Positions 7,985 through 14,335 of a stretch of DNA of 17,190 nt are shown piece by piece. The notes beneath the pieces were generated by a model, which saw only the letters and a list, made by a program, of their open reading frames with translations, made no database searches and had not been told where the DNA came from. Every line of letters begins with the position of its first letter. Within the stretch, counting starts at the first letter, position 1. The stretch is from Myxococcota bacterium. Lineage in GTDB: Bacteria; Myxococcota_A; UBA9160; PR03. The DNA lies in assembly GCA_030066475.1 (NCBI GenBank), contig JASJBO010000186.1:1-17190 (forward strand). The letters are read 5' to 3'. The position numbers and the translations under genes were made by a program.

Positions 7985-8824
7985 ATGACGACCCCTCCCC
8001 ACCCCGCCCTGCAGGCGGGCAACACCGCCGTGATCACCGGCGCGGCCAGCGGCATCGGCCTCGCCGCCGCGCAGCGCTTCGCCGCGCTGGGGCTGCGCGT
8101 CTGCCTGGCCGACCGGGACGAGGAGGCGCTCGCCGCGGCCGTCGCTGGCCTCGACGCGGGCGAGCGCGCCTTCGCGCAGCCCACCGACGTCTCCGACGCC
8201 GACTCCGTCGACCAGCTCGCGGGCGCCGTCCACGACCGCTTCGGGGCCGTCTCGGTCCTGATGAACAACGCCGGGATCGCCGGAGGCGGCGACGCCCTGT
8301 CGAACCCGGACGGCTGGAAGCGCGTGCTCGGCGTGAACCTGATGGGCGTGGTGCACGGCGTGCAGCGCTTCGTCCCCGCCATGGTCGAGGGCGACGCCCC
8401 GGGCCTCGTGATCAACACGGGCTCGAAGCAGGGCATCACGCAGCCCCCCGGCGATACGGCCTACAACGTCAGCAAGTCCGGCGTGAAGGCGCTCACCGAG
8501 GGGCTCGCACACACGCTGCGCCAGAAGACCGAGGGGCGAGTCACCGCGCACCTGCTGATTCCCGGCTTCACCTACACCGGCATGATCGCCCGCTTCCTGC
8601 CCGAGAAGCCCGCCGCCGCGTGGACGCCGGAGCAGGTCGTCGAGCGTCTGCTCGAAGGCCTCGCGCGCGACGAGTTCTACGTGCTGTGCCAGGACAACGA
8701 GACGACCCGCGAGCAGGACGAGAAGCGCATCCTCTGGGCCGTGGGCGACCTGGTCGAGAACCGCCCCGCGCTCTCGCGCTGGCATCCGGACTACACGAAG
8801 GCGTTCGAGGAGTTCATGGGATGA
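7985..8824 (+). CDS. Short-chain dehydrogenase/reductase (SDR), classical type
   Basis: The 279-aa protein shows the full classical SDR signature: cofactor loop TGAASGIG (18-25), Asp43 after the second beta strand (LADRD), which favours NAD(H) over NADP(H), NNAG (94-97), catalytic Ser147 in INTGSKQG, and the Tyr160-x-x-x-Lys164 pair in YNVSK. It should oxidise or reduce an alcohol/ketone in the cytoplasm. The C-terminal ~60 residues (FYVLCQDNETTREQDEKRI, then RPALSRWHPDY) are longer than in minimal SDRs and are shared by a group often found in catabolic gene sets. The ATG has GAGGAG 4 nt upstream. Its stop overlaps the start of the small gene at 8821. It likely handles a hydroxy or keto intermediate of the acid activated by the divergent operon. 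Confidence 0.9.
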   Translation: MTTPPHPALQAGNTAVITGAASGIGLAAAQRFAALGLRVCLADRDEEALAAAVAGLDAGERAFAQPTDVSDADSVDQLAGAVHDRFGAVSVLMNNAGIAGGGDALSNPDGWKRVLGVNLMGVVHGVQRFVPAMVEGDAPGLVINTGSKQGITQPPGDTAYNVSKSGVKALTEGLAHTLRQKTEGRVTAHLLIPGFTYTGMIARFLPEKPAAAWTPEQVVERLLEGLARDEFYVLCQDNETTREQDEKRILWAVGDLVENRPALSRWHPDYTKAFEEFMG

Positions 8825-9018
8825 GCGCCGAGGCGGGGCAGGGCGGCGGGCCGATCCGGGTCTCGGAGTCCGTTCTGGACCTGATCAAGCTCTACGAGGA
8901 CTACACGCTCGGCTACTACAACGGCGCGGTCCCGCCCGGCCGGGCGCGGAGCTCGCTGGACCTGGCCGTTCCGCCGGCCTCGAGGCCGCTGCCGGCGCGC
9001 GCCAGCTCCGTGCGCTGA
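8821..9018 (+). CDS. Small hypothetical protein overlapping the SDR stop
   Basis: An ATG at 8821 overlaps the SDR stop by four bases (ATGA), a common arrangement for translational coupling, and the frame runs 65 codons to TGA 9016-9018. The first half reads like a real amphipathic helix (IRVSESVLDLIKLYEDYTLG), while the C-terminal ~30 residues are Pro/Arg/Ala-rich and unstructured. No signal peptide, membrane segment or metal motif is visible. It may be a partner of the SDR, but I do not recognise a family. The stop lies 10 nt from the end of the convergent methyltransferase gene. Confidence 0.55.
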   Translation: MSAEAGQGGGPIRVSESVLDLIKLYEDYTLGYYNGAVPPGRARSSLDLAVPPASRPLPARASSVR

Positions 9019-9028
9019 GGGCGTTCGC

Positions 9029-9877
9029 TCAGCGGCCCGCCTTGCGGCAGATCAGCTCCCAGGGACCGCAGCGGCCCGCGCGGATGTTCTCGACCATGTT
9101 GGCGACCTTCTGCGGGAAGGTCTCGCCCATCAGCAGGTGCAGGCCCAGCGGCGGCGGTCCCCCGGAGGCCTTCGCGCGCAGCTGCTCGAAGAAGTCGAGC
9201 GCGAAGGCGCGGCGGTCGGTCGCGGTCTCCACCGTGAGACCGGCGTCCTCGAGCGTGCTGCGCATCTCGTCGATGGACGCCAGGAAGCTGGTCTCGGGTG
9301 TGCTCGACCAGGGGACGGGGAACGCGAGCGCGTCGATCCGGTCGCCGGCCAGCACGTCGTAGAGCCCGAACACGGCACCCGGCCTCAGGACGCGCGCCAC
9401 CTCGCGATACAGCGCGAGCTTGTCCGGGATGTTCATCCCCACGTGCAGGGTGAAGGCGCCGTCGAAGGACGCGTCCGCGAACGGCATCTCCAGGGCGCTG
9501 CCGGCCTGGAACGCGACGCGGTCCCGCAGTCCGACGCGGTCGGCCAGCAGGCTCGCGACCTCGCAGTACGCCGGGGTCAGGTCGATGCCGGTGACCTGGC
9601 AGCCGTGGGTCGCCGCGACGTAGCGCGCCGTGCCCCCGATGCCGCAGCCCACGTCGAGCCAGCGCGCGTCCGCCGCCAGGGCGAGCTGCCCGGTGAAGTG
9701 CACCGTCGCCGCCAGGCCGCCGATGTGGAACTCGTCCACCGCTGCCAGATCGGACTGCTGCAGACGCTCCGGATCGGCCGCCGCGCCGCGCGCCGCGCGC
9801 AGGATGCGCTCGCCGAGCACCGTCGCGGCTTCGGGGCCGGCGGCGTAGTGCTGGGCGATGGTCTGGTCCAACGACAC
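9029..9877 (-). CDS. SAM-dependent methyltransferase, sarcosine/dimethylglycine N-methyltransferase type
   Basis: The 282-aa class I methyltransferase has motif I LDVGCGIGG (74-82), an acidic residue ending the second strand (IDL, Asp99), and MPFADASFDGAFTLHVGMNI (131-150) around motifs II-III. The N-terminal DEFHIGGLAAT (49-59) is the signature of the sarcosine/dimethylglycine N-methyltransferase group, which makes betaine from partly methylated glycine using SAM. The exact substrate here is not certain, as related enzymes methylate other amines and small molecules. The start is GTG at 9875-9877 with GGGAGG at 9884-9889, 6 nt upstream. It is divergent from the TetR/corrinoid methyltransferase operon across a 115-nt region, which raises the idea of a matched methylation and demethylation pair. 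Fold is certain, subfamily fairly likely. Confidence 0.8.
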   Translation of the reverse strand: MSLDQTIAQHYAAGPEAATVLGERILRAARGAAADPERLQQSDLAAVDEFHIGGLAATVHFTGQLALAADARWLDVGCGIGGTARYVAATHGCQVTGIDLTPAYCEVASLLADRVGLRDRVAFQAGSALEMPFADASFDGAFTLHVGMNIPDKLALYREVARVLRPGAVFGLYDVLAGDRIDALAFPVPWSSTPETSFLASIDEMRSTLEDAGLTVETATDRRAFALDFFEQLRAKASGGPPPLGLHLLMGETFPQKVANMVENIRAGRCGPWELICRKAGR

Positions 9878-9958
9878 CGTCGGCCTCCCGTCCCGAAGGC
9901 GTCAGCGTAGCCCGAGGGGCTCGTGCCGCCGCGCGGCGCCGCGCCGAAAACGGATTGA

Positions 9959-9993
9959 AATAACGATTCTATTATTGTAGAAGTCAGTTCCAA
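9959..9993. promoter_or_regulatory. AT-rich promoter/operator region of the methyltransferase-TetR divergon
   Basis: An AT-rich island in GC-rich surroundings contains two overlapping inverted repeats: AATAA-N8-TTATT (9959-9976) and TTCTA-N6-TAGAA (9967-9982). The second is a plausible binding site for the TetR protein whose ATG is at 9993. On the minus strand, TTGGAA (9988-9993) and TAGAAT (9966-9971) are separated by 16 nt and resemble sigma70 -35/-10 boxes for the methyltransferase gene. The TetR gene has no clear ribosome site and may be translated from a very short leader. Confidence 0.42.
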
Positions 9994-10664
9994 TGGCAGC
10001 GCGAAGCCGAGCGCGGCGCCGGCCGGGGCCCCTGAAGCGGCGCCTCCAGGAGGAGCGCGCGGCCGTCTACCGCCAGGCCATCACCGAGGCGGCCGAGCGG
10101 GTCTTTGCCGAGAAGGGCACCGACCGCTCCCACATGCGCGAGATCGCGGCCGAGGCGGGCGTGTCGCTCGGGACGCTGTACGGGGTCGTCGACGGCAAGG
10201 CCTCGATCTTCCTCGGGATTCACAAGCTTCGCATGCAGGGGTTCCTGGCGTGCATCCGCGCCGCGCGCGACTCCGCCGACGACACGCTCGAGGCGCACCT
10301 CGCGGTGCTGCGCCGGGGCGCCCGCTACTTCCTCGAGCGGCCCGACTTCCTGCGCATGTGCTGTCGCGACGGCTACGGCTGGGGCGTGCGCTTCCCGGCC
10401 TCGGCGGGCGGCAGCGACCTCTGGGAGGAGGGCGCCTCGATTCCCCGCGCGCTGTTCGAGCGAGGCATCGCCGAGGGCGTGTACCTGGACGACGCCCCGG
10501 AGCTGCTCGTGCGCAAGATGCTGGCGCTCAAGCAGGTCGAGCTGGCCTACTGGGTCGACCGGGGCATGCAGACGCCCCACGAAGCGGTCCTCGACCGACT
10601 CGAGCGGCAGTTCCTGCGCGCGTTCTGCCGCGACGGCGAGAGTGCGCGGCCGCGGCATCGCTAG
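9993..10664 (+). CDS. TetR/AcrR-family transcriptional regulator
   Basis: The 223-aa protein has a basic N-terminus, then the TetR domain: YRQAITEAAERVFAEKG (26-42) and HMREIAAEAGVSLGTLYGVV (48-67), with the usual HTH and a Gly-x-Leu-Tyr turn. The C-terminal helical region would bind an effector. It is the first gene of a tight operon with the TS-like, MtmB-like and corrinoid genes; its TAG stop lies inside the ribosome site of the next gene, so they are certainly cotranscribed. It probably represses its own operon, and perhaps the divergent N-methyltransferase, through the inverted repeats just upstream, and responds to the methylated substrate or a product. That regulatory logic is inferred from position. 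Confidence 0.85.
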   Translation: MAARSRARRRPGPLKRRLQEERAAVYRQAITEAAERVFAEKGTDRSHMREIAAEAGVSLGTLYGVVDGKASIFLGIHKLRMQGFLACIRAARDSADDTLEAHLAVLRRGARYFLERPDFLRMCCRDGYGWGVRFPASAGGSDLWEEGASIPRALFERGIAEGVYLDDAPELLVRKMLALKQVELAYWVDRGMQTPHEAVLDRLERQFLRAFCRDGESARPRHR

Positions 10665-10674
10665 GAGAACCGAC

Positions 10675-11544
10675 GTGGAGCAGACGGCCCCGAAGCGCAA
10701 GGTCTACCTGTCGCGCAAGACCTCCTTCCCCCTCTTCAGTCGCGACGTCGGCGACGGCTGGCTCCAGCTCCTGAACCTGGTGCTGCGGATCGGCGCCGAG
10801 AAGTCCTCCGACGACGGGGAGTGCGTTGCCGAGGCCCTGAACGTCATGCTGACGGTGGGCCTTCCGGTGATCGCCGAGGACCTCGAGGTCGAGGCGGCCG
10901 AGCCGGAGGACTTCCCGACCTGTCTCGACTTCGACCGCGAGGCGTTCGAGCGCCACTTCGACGCGTGGGGCGGGAGCGAGCGCGTCGAGACCGTCTGCAA
11001 GCGACTCGAGGCGGGACCGTCGGAGCCCGTCGTGCCCCTCTCGTCGCACACGTTCTCCGCCGGCTTCGACCCGATCGACGGCGCGCTGTTCGGCTCCTTC
11101 GTGATGCGGCGGATCGACGTCCACGGCGACTGGCCGCTCGAGGCGATGGCGCTCTCCCGCCTGCACGGCGAGGTGGCCGAGCGGCTGGGTCTCGAGCGCG
11201 GTGCCGCCACCTTCGTGCTCCAGGCCGCGCGGCTCCGCGCGCGCGACTGGGCCCGCGCCGAGCAGGTGCTCGCGGAGCACTTCCGGCGGCCGCTGCCGCT
11301 CCAGGTCGACCACTCGGGCGTCTTCCTGTTCGGCAACGACGGGGGTCAGGCTCGGGCGATGCTGCTCGACCACGACGCCGCGACCATCTACTGGGAGGAC
11401 GCCTTCGACACCGCGGAGCAGCTCTCCTGGTACATCGTCGACACCATGCCGTGGCTCCTGCCCCAGCACGTCCGCTACGTCGGCCAGGAGTGCTCGACCC
11501 TGAAGCGCGCCATCCAGGACGGCGCCTGCTACGAGCAGGGCTGA
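10675..11544 (+). CDS. Thymidylate-synthase-like protein with DUF4346-like C-terminus
   Basis: The 289-aa product begins at GTG 10675 with AGGAG at 10663-10667, 7 nt upstream. Residues ~26-200 follow the thymidylate synthase pattern: GWLQLLNLVLRIGAEKSSDD (28-47), DGALFGSFVMRRIDVHGDWP (135-154), then EVAERLGLERGAATF (166-180) and ARDWARAEQVL, the latter two corresponding to the region with the folate-side helix in TS. The catalytic Cys of TS is not evident: the expected spot reads VVPLSSHTF (119-127). Residues ~208-289 (DHSGVFLFG, then HVRYVGQE, LKRAI and GACYEQ) resemble DUF4346, a domain I know from pterin-linked proteins of methanogens. So it probably binds a folate/pterin without making dTMP. 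Two nt separate it from the MtmB-like gene, pointing to a role in passing methyl groups to or from a folate. Homology calls are by eye. Confidence 0.6.
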   Translation: MEQTAPKRKVYLSRKTSFPLFSRDVGDGWLQLLNLVLRIGAEKSSDDGECVAEALNVMLTVGLPVIAEDLEVEAAEPEDFPTCLDFDREAFERHFDAWGGSERVETVCKRLEAGPSEPVVPLSSHTFSAGFDPIDGALFGSFVMRRIDVHGDWPLEAMALSRLHGEVAERLGLERGAATFVLQAARLRARDWARAEQVLAEHFRRPLPLQVDHSGVFLFGNDGGQARAMLLDHDAATIYWEDAFDTAEQLSWYIVDTMPWLLPQHVRYVGQECSTLKRAIQDGACYEQG

Positions 11545-11546
11545 GC

Positions 11547-12902
11547 ATGGGCCGGCTGCTCTGGGAGGCGATCCAGCGCTCGACCACCGGACCGCTGATG
11601 GCCGAGGAGAAGTTCGAGACCGAGCTGTTTCCGACCGTGCTCGCCGATCTGCAGGCCAAGCACCGGATCGAGTGGGACGGCGAAGCGCCCATCATGACCG
11701 ATCCCGGCCTGGCGGACGCCATCTTCGAGGCCGGCAAGGAGCTGCTGCTCGAGGTCGGGCTCTACTGCAAGAACACGCGCCGCATCGTGAAGTTCACCGA
11801 GGACGAGATCGAGGAGGCGATCCGCGAGGCGAAGACCGAGATCACGCTCGGCAGTGACCGGCAGGCGATCACGATCTCGCCGCGGGCGCCTGGCGACGCG
11901 CAGCACCCCTACACGTTCTTCCCGGCGGGTGCGCTGACCACCAACGTGGAGCTCTACAAGAGCCACGCGAAGACCGTGATGCAGGAGCCCACCTGCGACG
12001 GCGTGATCCCGATCCCGCTCTACGCCGTCGGCGAGCTCAAGAACATCGCGGACTCGCCGGCGCAGACGCTGGTGTGCCTGACCGAGGCCCGGATCATCAA
12101 CGAGGCGGCGATGTGGGCCGGGAAGCCGGGCCTCTTCTTCGGCATCCCGATGAGCGCCACCACGCCGCTCACGCTGATGAGCACGTTCGCCTCCGGGCTC
12201 TACAACAAGCACAACTGCACCTTGCCGGTCCAGATCCTCCAGGACATGCGGGTCGACTACGACCGCTTCAACCTGGCGTTCTTCGCCGAGCAGCACGGCA
12301 TCGAGCCGTGGATGAGCTGCTCGCCCGCGCTCTATGCCTATCTGACCGGGCCCGAGCAGGCCGCCATGGAGATCATCGCCCACACGCTGGGCATGCTGGC
12401 CTACTCGGGCGGCACGCTCACCCAGGCCATGTCGGTGTCGGTGCACGGCACCTACATCGGCAACGACATCAGCTGGTGCAACTCGGCCGCCGCGCTCGCC
12501 GCCGAGCGCAACCTGAAGCTGCCGTGGATCACCTTCGGCAGCATGGGCAACCCGGCCGGCGCGCTCTCCGATGAGGCTTGGTACCAGACGGCGATCGCGT
12601 GCATCAGCGCCTGCATCTCCGGCATGGAGGGCCTGTGGCTCGCGGGTGGCTCCACCGGCATGGAGGCCCGCTGGGCGGGCGAGATGGCGCGCGCCGCGGC
12701 GCGGCTCACGCCGAAGCAGGGCGTCGAGATCATCGAGCAGGCGCTCGCGGCCGAGCGCGCGCCCGATCCCGCGCCCATCTCGTTCCGAAAGCTCTACGAC
12801 CCCAAGACGTTGCGGCCCGGCCAGGCGCTCGTCGACCAGTATCGGAAGTTCACGCGGATCTTCCGCGAGCTGGGTCTCGACCACCCCACCTGGACCGGCT
12901 GA
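11547..12902 (+). CDS. Non-pyrrolysine MtmB (monomethylamine methyltransferase) homologue
   Basis: The 451-aa protein follows archaeal MtmB (458 aa) over its length: AIFEAGKELLLEVGLYC (58-74), NTRRIVKFTEDEI (76-88), AGKPGLFFGIP (191-201), STGMEARWAGEMARA near 355-375, and a C-terminal YDPKTLRPGQ. MtmB proteins are TIM-barrel enzymes that move a methyl group from methylamine to a corrinoid protein and carry pyrrolysine (UAG) at residue 202. Here the aligned position is about Gly199 (GGC at 12141-12143) and no in-frame TAG exists, so this is a non-Pyl member, as MtgB is to MttB. The substrate is therefore probably not plain monomethylamine; a quaternary or other N-methyl compound is a guess. 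The start codon is ATG 11547, 2 nt after the TS-like stop. The corrinoid partner follows 17 nt downstream. Confidence 0.82.
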   Translation: MGRLLWEAIQRSTTGPLMAEEKFETELFPTVLADLQAKHRIEWDGEAPIMTDPGLADAIFEAGKELLLEVGLYCKNTRRIVKFTEDEIEEAIREAKTEITLGSDRQAITISPRAPGDAQHPYTFFPAGALTTNVELYKSHAKTVMQEPTCDGVIPIPLYAVGELKNIADSPAQTLVCLTEARIINEAAMWAGKPGLFFGIPMSATTPLTLMSTFASGLYNKHNCTLPVQILQDMRVDYDRFNLAFFAEQHGIEPWMSCSPALYAYLTGPEQAAMEIIAHTLGMLAYSGGTLTQAMSVSVHGTYIGNDISWCNSAAALAAERNLKLPWITFGSMGNPAGALSDEAWYQTAIACISACISGMEGLWLAGGSTGMEARWAGEMARAAARLTPKQGVEIIEQALAAERAPDPAPISFRKLYDPKTLRPGQALVDQYRKFTRIFRELGLDHPTWTG

Positions 12903-12919
12903 TCGGAGCACCGAGGACC

Positions 12920-13558
12920 ATGGCGACCATCGAAGACCTGAGACGACTGGTGGGCGAGACGCACACGGCACCCGCCGAGGCGATGACGCGCGAGCTCCTG
13001 GACGCGGGGCTCGATCCCATGGACATCCTCGAAGAGGGCGTGATGAGCGGGCTCAACGACGTGGGCAATCGCTTCGCCGCCCGCCAGGCGATCGTGCTCG
13101 ACCTGGTGCGCGCCGGCGTCACCGCCAAGGCCTGCATTCCCCTGATCGAGGCGGCGCTCCCCCGCGGCGAGGCCCACAAGAACGACAGGAAGATCGTGCT
13201 GGGCACCATGCTGAGCCAGCACAACATCGGCAAGAACCTGGTGGGCACGCTGCTCTCGATCGGCGGCTTCCAGGTGATCGACGTGGGCGAGAAGAACTCG
13301 CCGTGGGACTTCTACGAGACCGCCGAGAACGCGGGCGCCGACATGATCGCCGTCTCGGTGGTGTTCGCGCCCGCGATGGAGAAGTTCACCGAGCTGCTCG
13401 AGCTCCTGAAGGAGACCGACACCCGCGACAAGTACCGCGTGATCGTGGGTGGCGCCGTCACCTCGGAGAAGTGGGCGGCGGCGCAGGGCGCCGACGGCTG
13501 GGGGGCCCAGGCCCGCGACGGGGTCGACCTGGCTCGGGAGCTGCTCGGCGTGGAGTAG
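12920..13558 (+). CDS. Corrinoid (B12-binding) methyltransferase protein
   Basis: The 212-aa protein has the two-domain layout of MtmC/MttC/MtbC-type corrinoid proteins: a helical cap (1-85, with DILEEGVMSGLNDVGNRF at 35-52) and a Rossmann B12-binding domain (~90-212). His101 in the SQHNIGKN motif is the expected lower cobalt ligand. The usual DxHxxG reads SxHxxG here (Ser99 for Asp). IVGGAVTSEKWA and GADGWGAQARDGV (175-202) form the late B12 contacts. It should accept the methyl group from the MtmB-like enzyme as methyl-Co(III) and donate it to a pterin or thiol acceptor. ATG 12920 has GAGGA only 2 nt upstream and GGAG 11 nt upstream, so translation is probably coupled to the preceding gene. 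No RamA-like reductive activase is nearby. Confidence 0.9.
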   Translation: MATIEDLRRLVGETHTAPAEAMTRELLDAGLDPMDILEEGVMSGLNDVGNRFAARQAIVLDLVRAGVTAKACIPLIEAALPRGEAHKNDRKIVLGTMLSQHNIGKNLVGTLLSIGGFQVIDVGEKNSPWDFYETAENAGADMIAVSVVFAPAMEKFTELLELLKETDTRDKYRVIVGGAVTSEKWAAAQGADGWGAQARDGVDLARELLGVE

Positions 13559-13572
13559 TGCCATGCTGACCG

Positions 13573-13587
13573 GCTTGGTCGACCAGC
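13573..13587 (+). terminator. Short hairpin after the corrinoid operon
   Basis: A stem around the palindrome TGGTCGACCA (13576-13585), extended by two further pairs with one bulged T, lies 14 nt after the corrinoid gene stop. It could end the operon, but there is no T-run. It also falls where the attC of the leftmost cassette would be expected; I could not find a full attC there. Confidence 0.25.
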
Positions 13588-13645
13588 ACCTCAGTGGGGC
13601 CGTTGCGCTGAACGACCTCGAGTTCGCTGCTCCCGGCCGCCCCGC

Positions 13646-14233
13646 CTACGGCCTCGCCCAGCGAAGCGCTGACTCGAGCCGGTCGTTGCCCCAGAAGAGC
13701 TCGCCGCCCACGGTGAAGCTCGGCGCCCCGAAGATGCCCAGGGACACCGCCTGCTCGGTCTGGGAACGAAGCCGCGCCTTGGCCTCGGAAGACTGCGCCT
13801 CGGCGAGGCGCGACGCAGGCTGATCCAGTTCCTCGAGAATGGATCCAAGCACCGCAGGATCGGAGATGTCCTGGTCTGCGGCGAAGTTGGCCAGGTAGAC
13901 GCGGCGGACGAACGCGGGGACCCAAGGCTCGGAAGAAGAGCAGCAGGCCAGGCGGGCCGCAAGAAGACCGTTGCGAGGGAACGTCGTGGGGCGGCGAAAC
14001 ACGAGCTTCTGCTGTGTGCAGACCCTCTCGAGGTCGCGCCACATGTAGCGCCCCTTCGCGGGGTAGATGTTGAAGGGAGAATCGTCCCACCCCTGCTCGC
14101 GGAAGATCGGCCCCAGGAGGAAAGGACGCCAGGCGACCGAGACACCTTCGGACCTGGCAAGCGACTCGATGCGCATCGCGGCGGGGTACGAGTAGGTACT
14201 GGCGAACTCGAACCAGAAGTCGAGCTGGCTCAT
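13646..14233 (-). CDS. 2-hydroxychromene-2-carboxylate isomerase/DsbA-family (kappa-GST-like) protein
   Basis: The 195-aa protein has the thioredoxin-like fold of HCCA isomerases and kappa-class GSTs: N-terminal LDFWFEFASTYSYP (4-17) with the conserved Ser/Tyr near the glutathione site in place of CxxC, RPFLLGPIF (36-44), the cis-Pro loop FGAPSF (168-173), and WGNDRLE (181-187). Family members isomerise aromatic-ring-opening products or conjugate glutathione; the substrate here is unknown. The start is ATG 14231-14233 with only a weak GA-rich ribosome site. A GTTGGAC heptamer ends 14 nt upstream and could be the right boundary of an integron-type cassette. It converges on the corrinoid gene from 87 bp away and is isolated from other catabolic genes. 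Composition is less GC-biased than the genes to its left. Confidence 0.85.
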   Translation of the reverse strand: MSQLDFWFEFASTYSYPAAMRIESLARSEGVSVAWRPFLLGPIFREQGWDDSPFNIYPAKGRYMWRDLERVCTQQKLVFRRPTTFPRNGLLAARLACCSSSEPWVPAFVRRVYLANFAADQDISDPAVLGSILEELDQPASRLAEAQSSEAKARLRSQTEQAVSLGIFGAPSFTVGGELFWGNDRLESALRWARP

Positions 14234-14247
14234 TCTCGTCTCGCGCG

Positions 14248-14333
14248 GTCCAACGGTTCGGCCGCTCGGCTGCGGCCGCCGTGGATGACGATAGCACCGC
14301 CCACCCGCCGCCTGCATGCGCGCTACGTTCGAC
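14248..14333 (-). other. attC-like element between isomerase and methyltransferase genes
   Basis: On the minus strand an 86-bp segment starts with GTCGAAC (one mismatch from RYYYAAC) and ends with GTTGGAC, which fits GTTRRRY. The 14 nt before the last spacer, GCAGCCGAGCGGCC, closely match the same place in the clearer element at 16215-16315 (GCAGCTGAGCGCCC), each followed by a 5-nt spacer and GTTGGRC. It contains a perfect 6-bp stem hairpin (GGCCGC/GCGGCC, 14260-14277). The two ends pair less well than in a textbook attC, so it may be degenerate. Confidence 0.38.
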
Positions 14334-14335
14334 GC

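Noticed and set aside
9955..9975. Plus-strand promoter TTGAAA...TATTAT for the TetR gene
   Set aside because: The two boxes are only 9 nt apart, too close for a sigma70 promoter.
12135..12150. Pyrrolysine (TAG) read-through in the MtmB-like gene
   Set aside because: The aligned codon is GGC (12141-12143) and the frame has no in-frame TAG before the TGA at 12900-12902.
13563..13823. Plus-strand ORF after the corrinoid gene
   Set aside because: It is antisense to the 3' end of the HCCA-isomerase-like gene, has no ribosome site of note and no recognisable motif.
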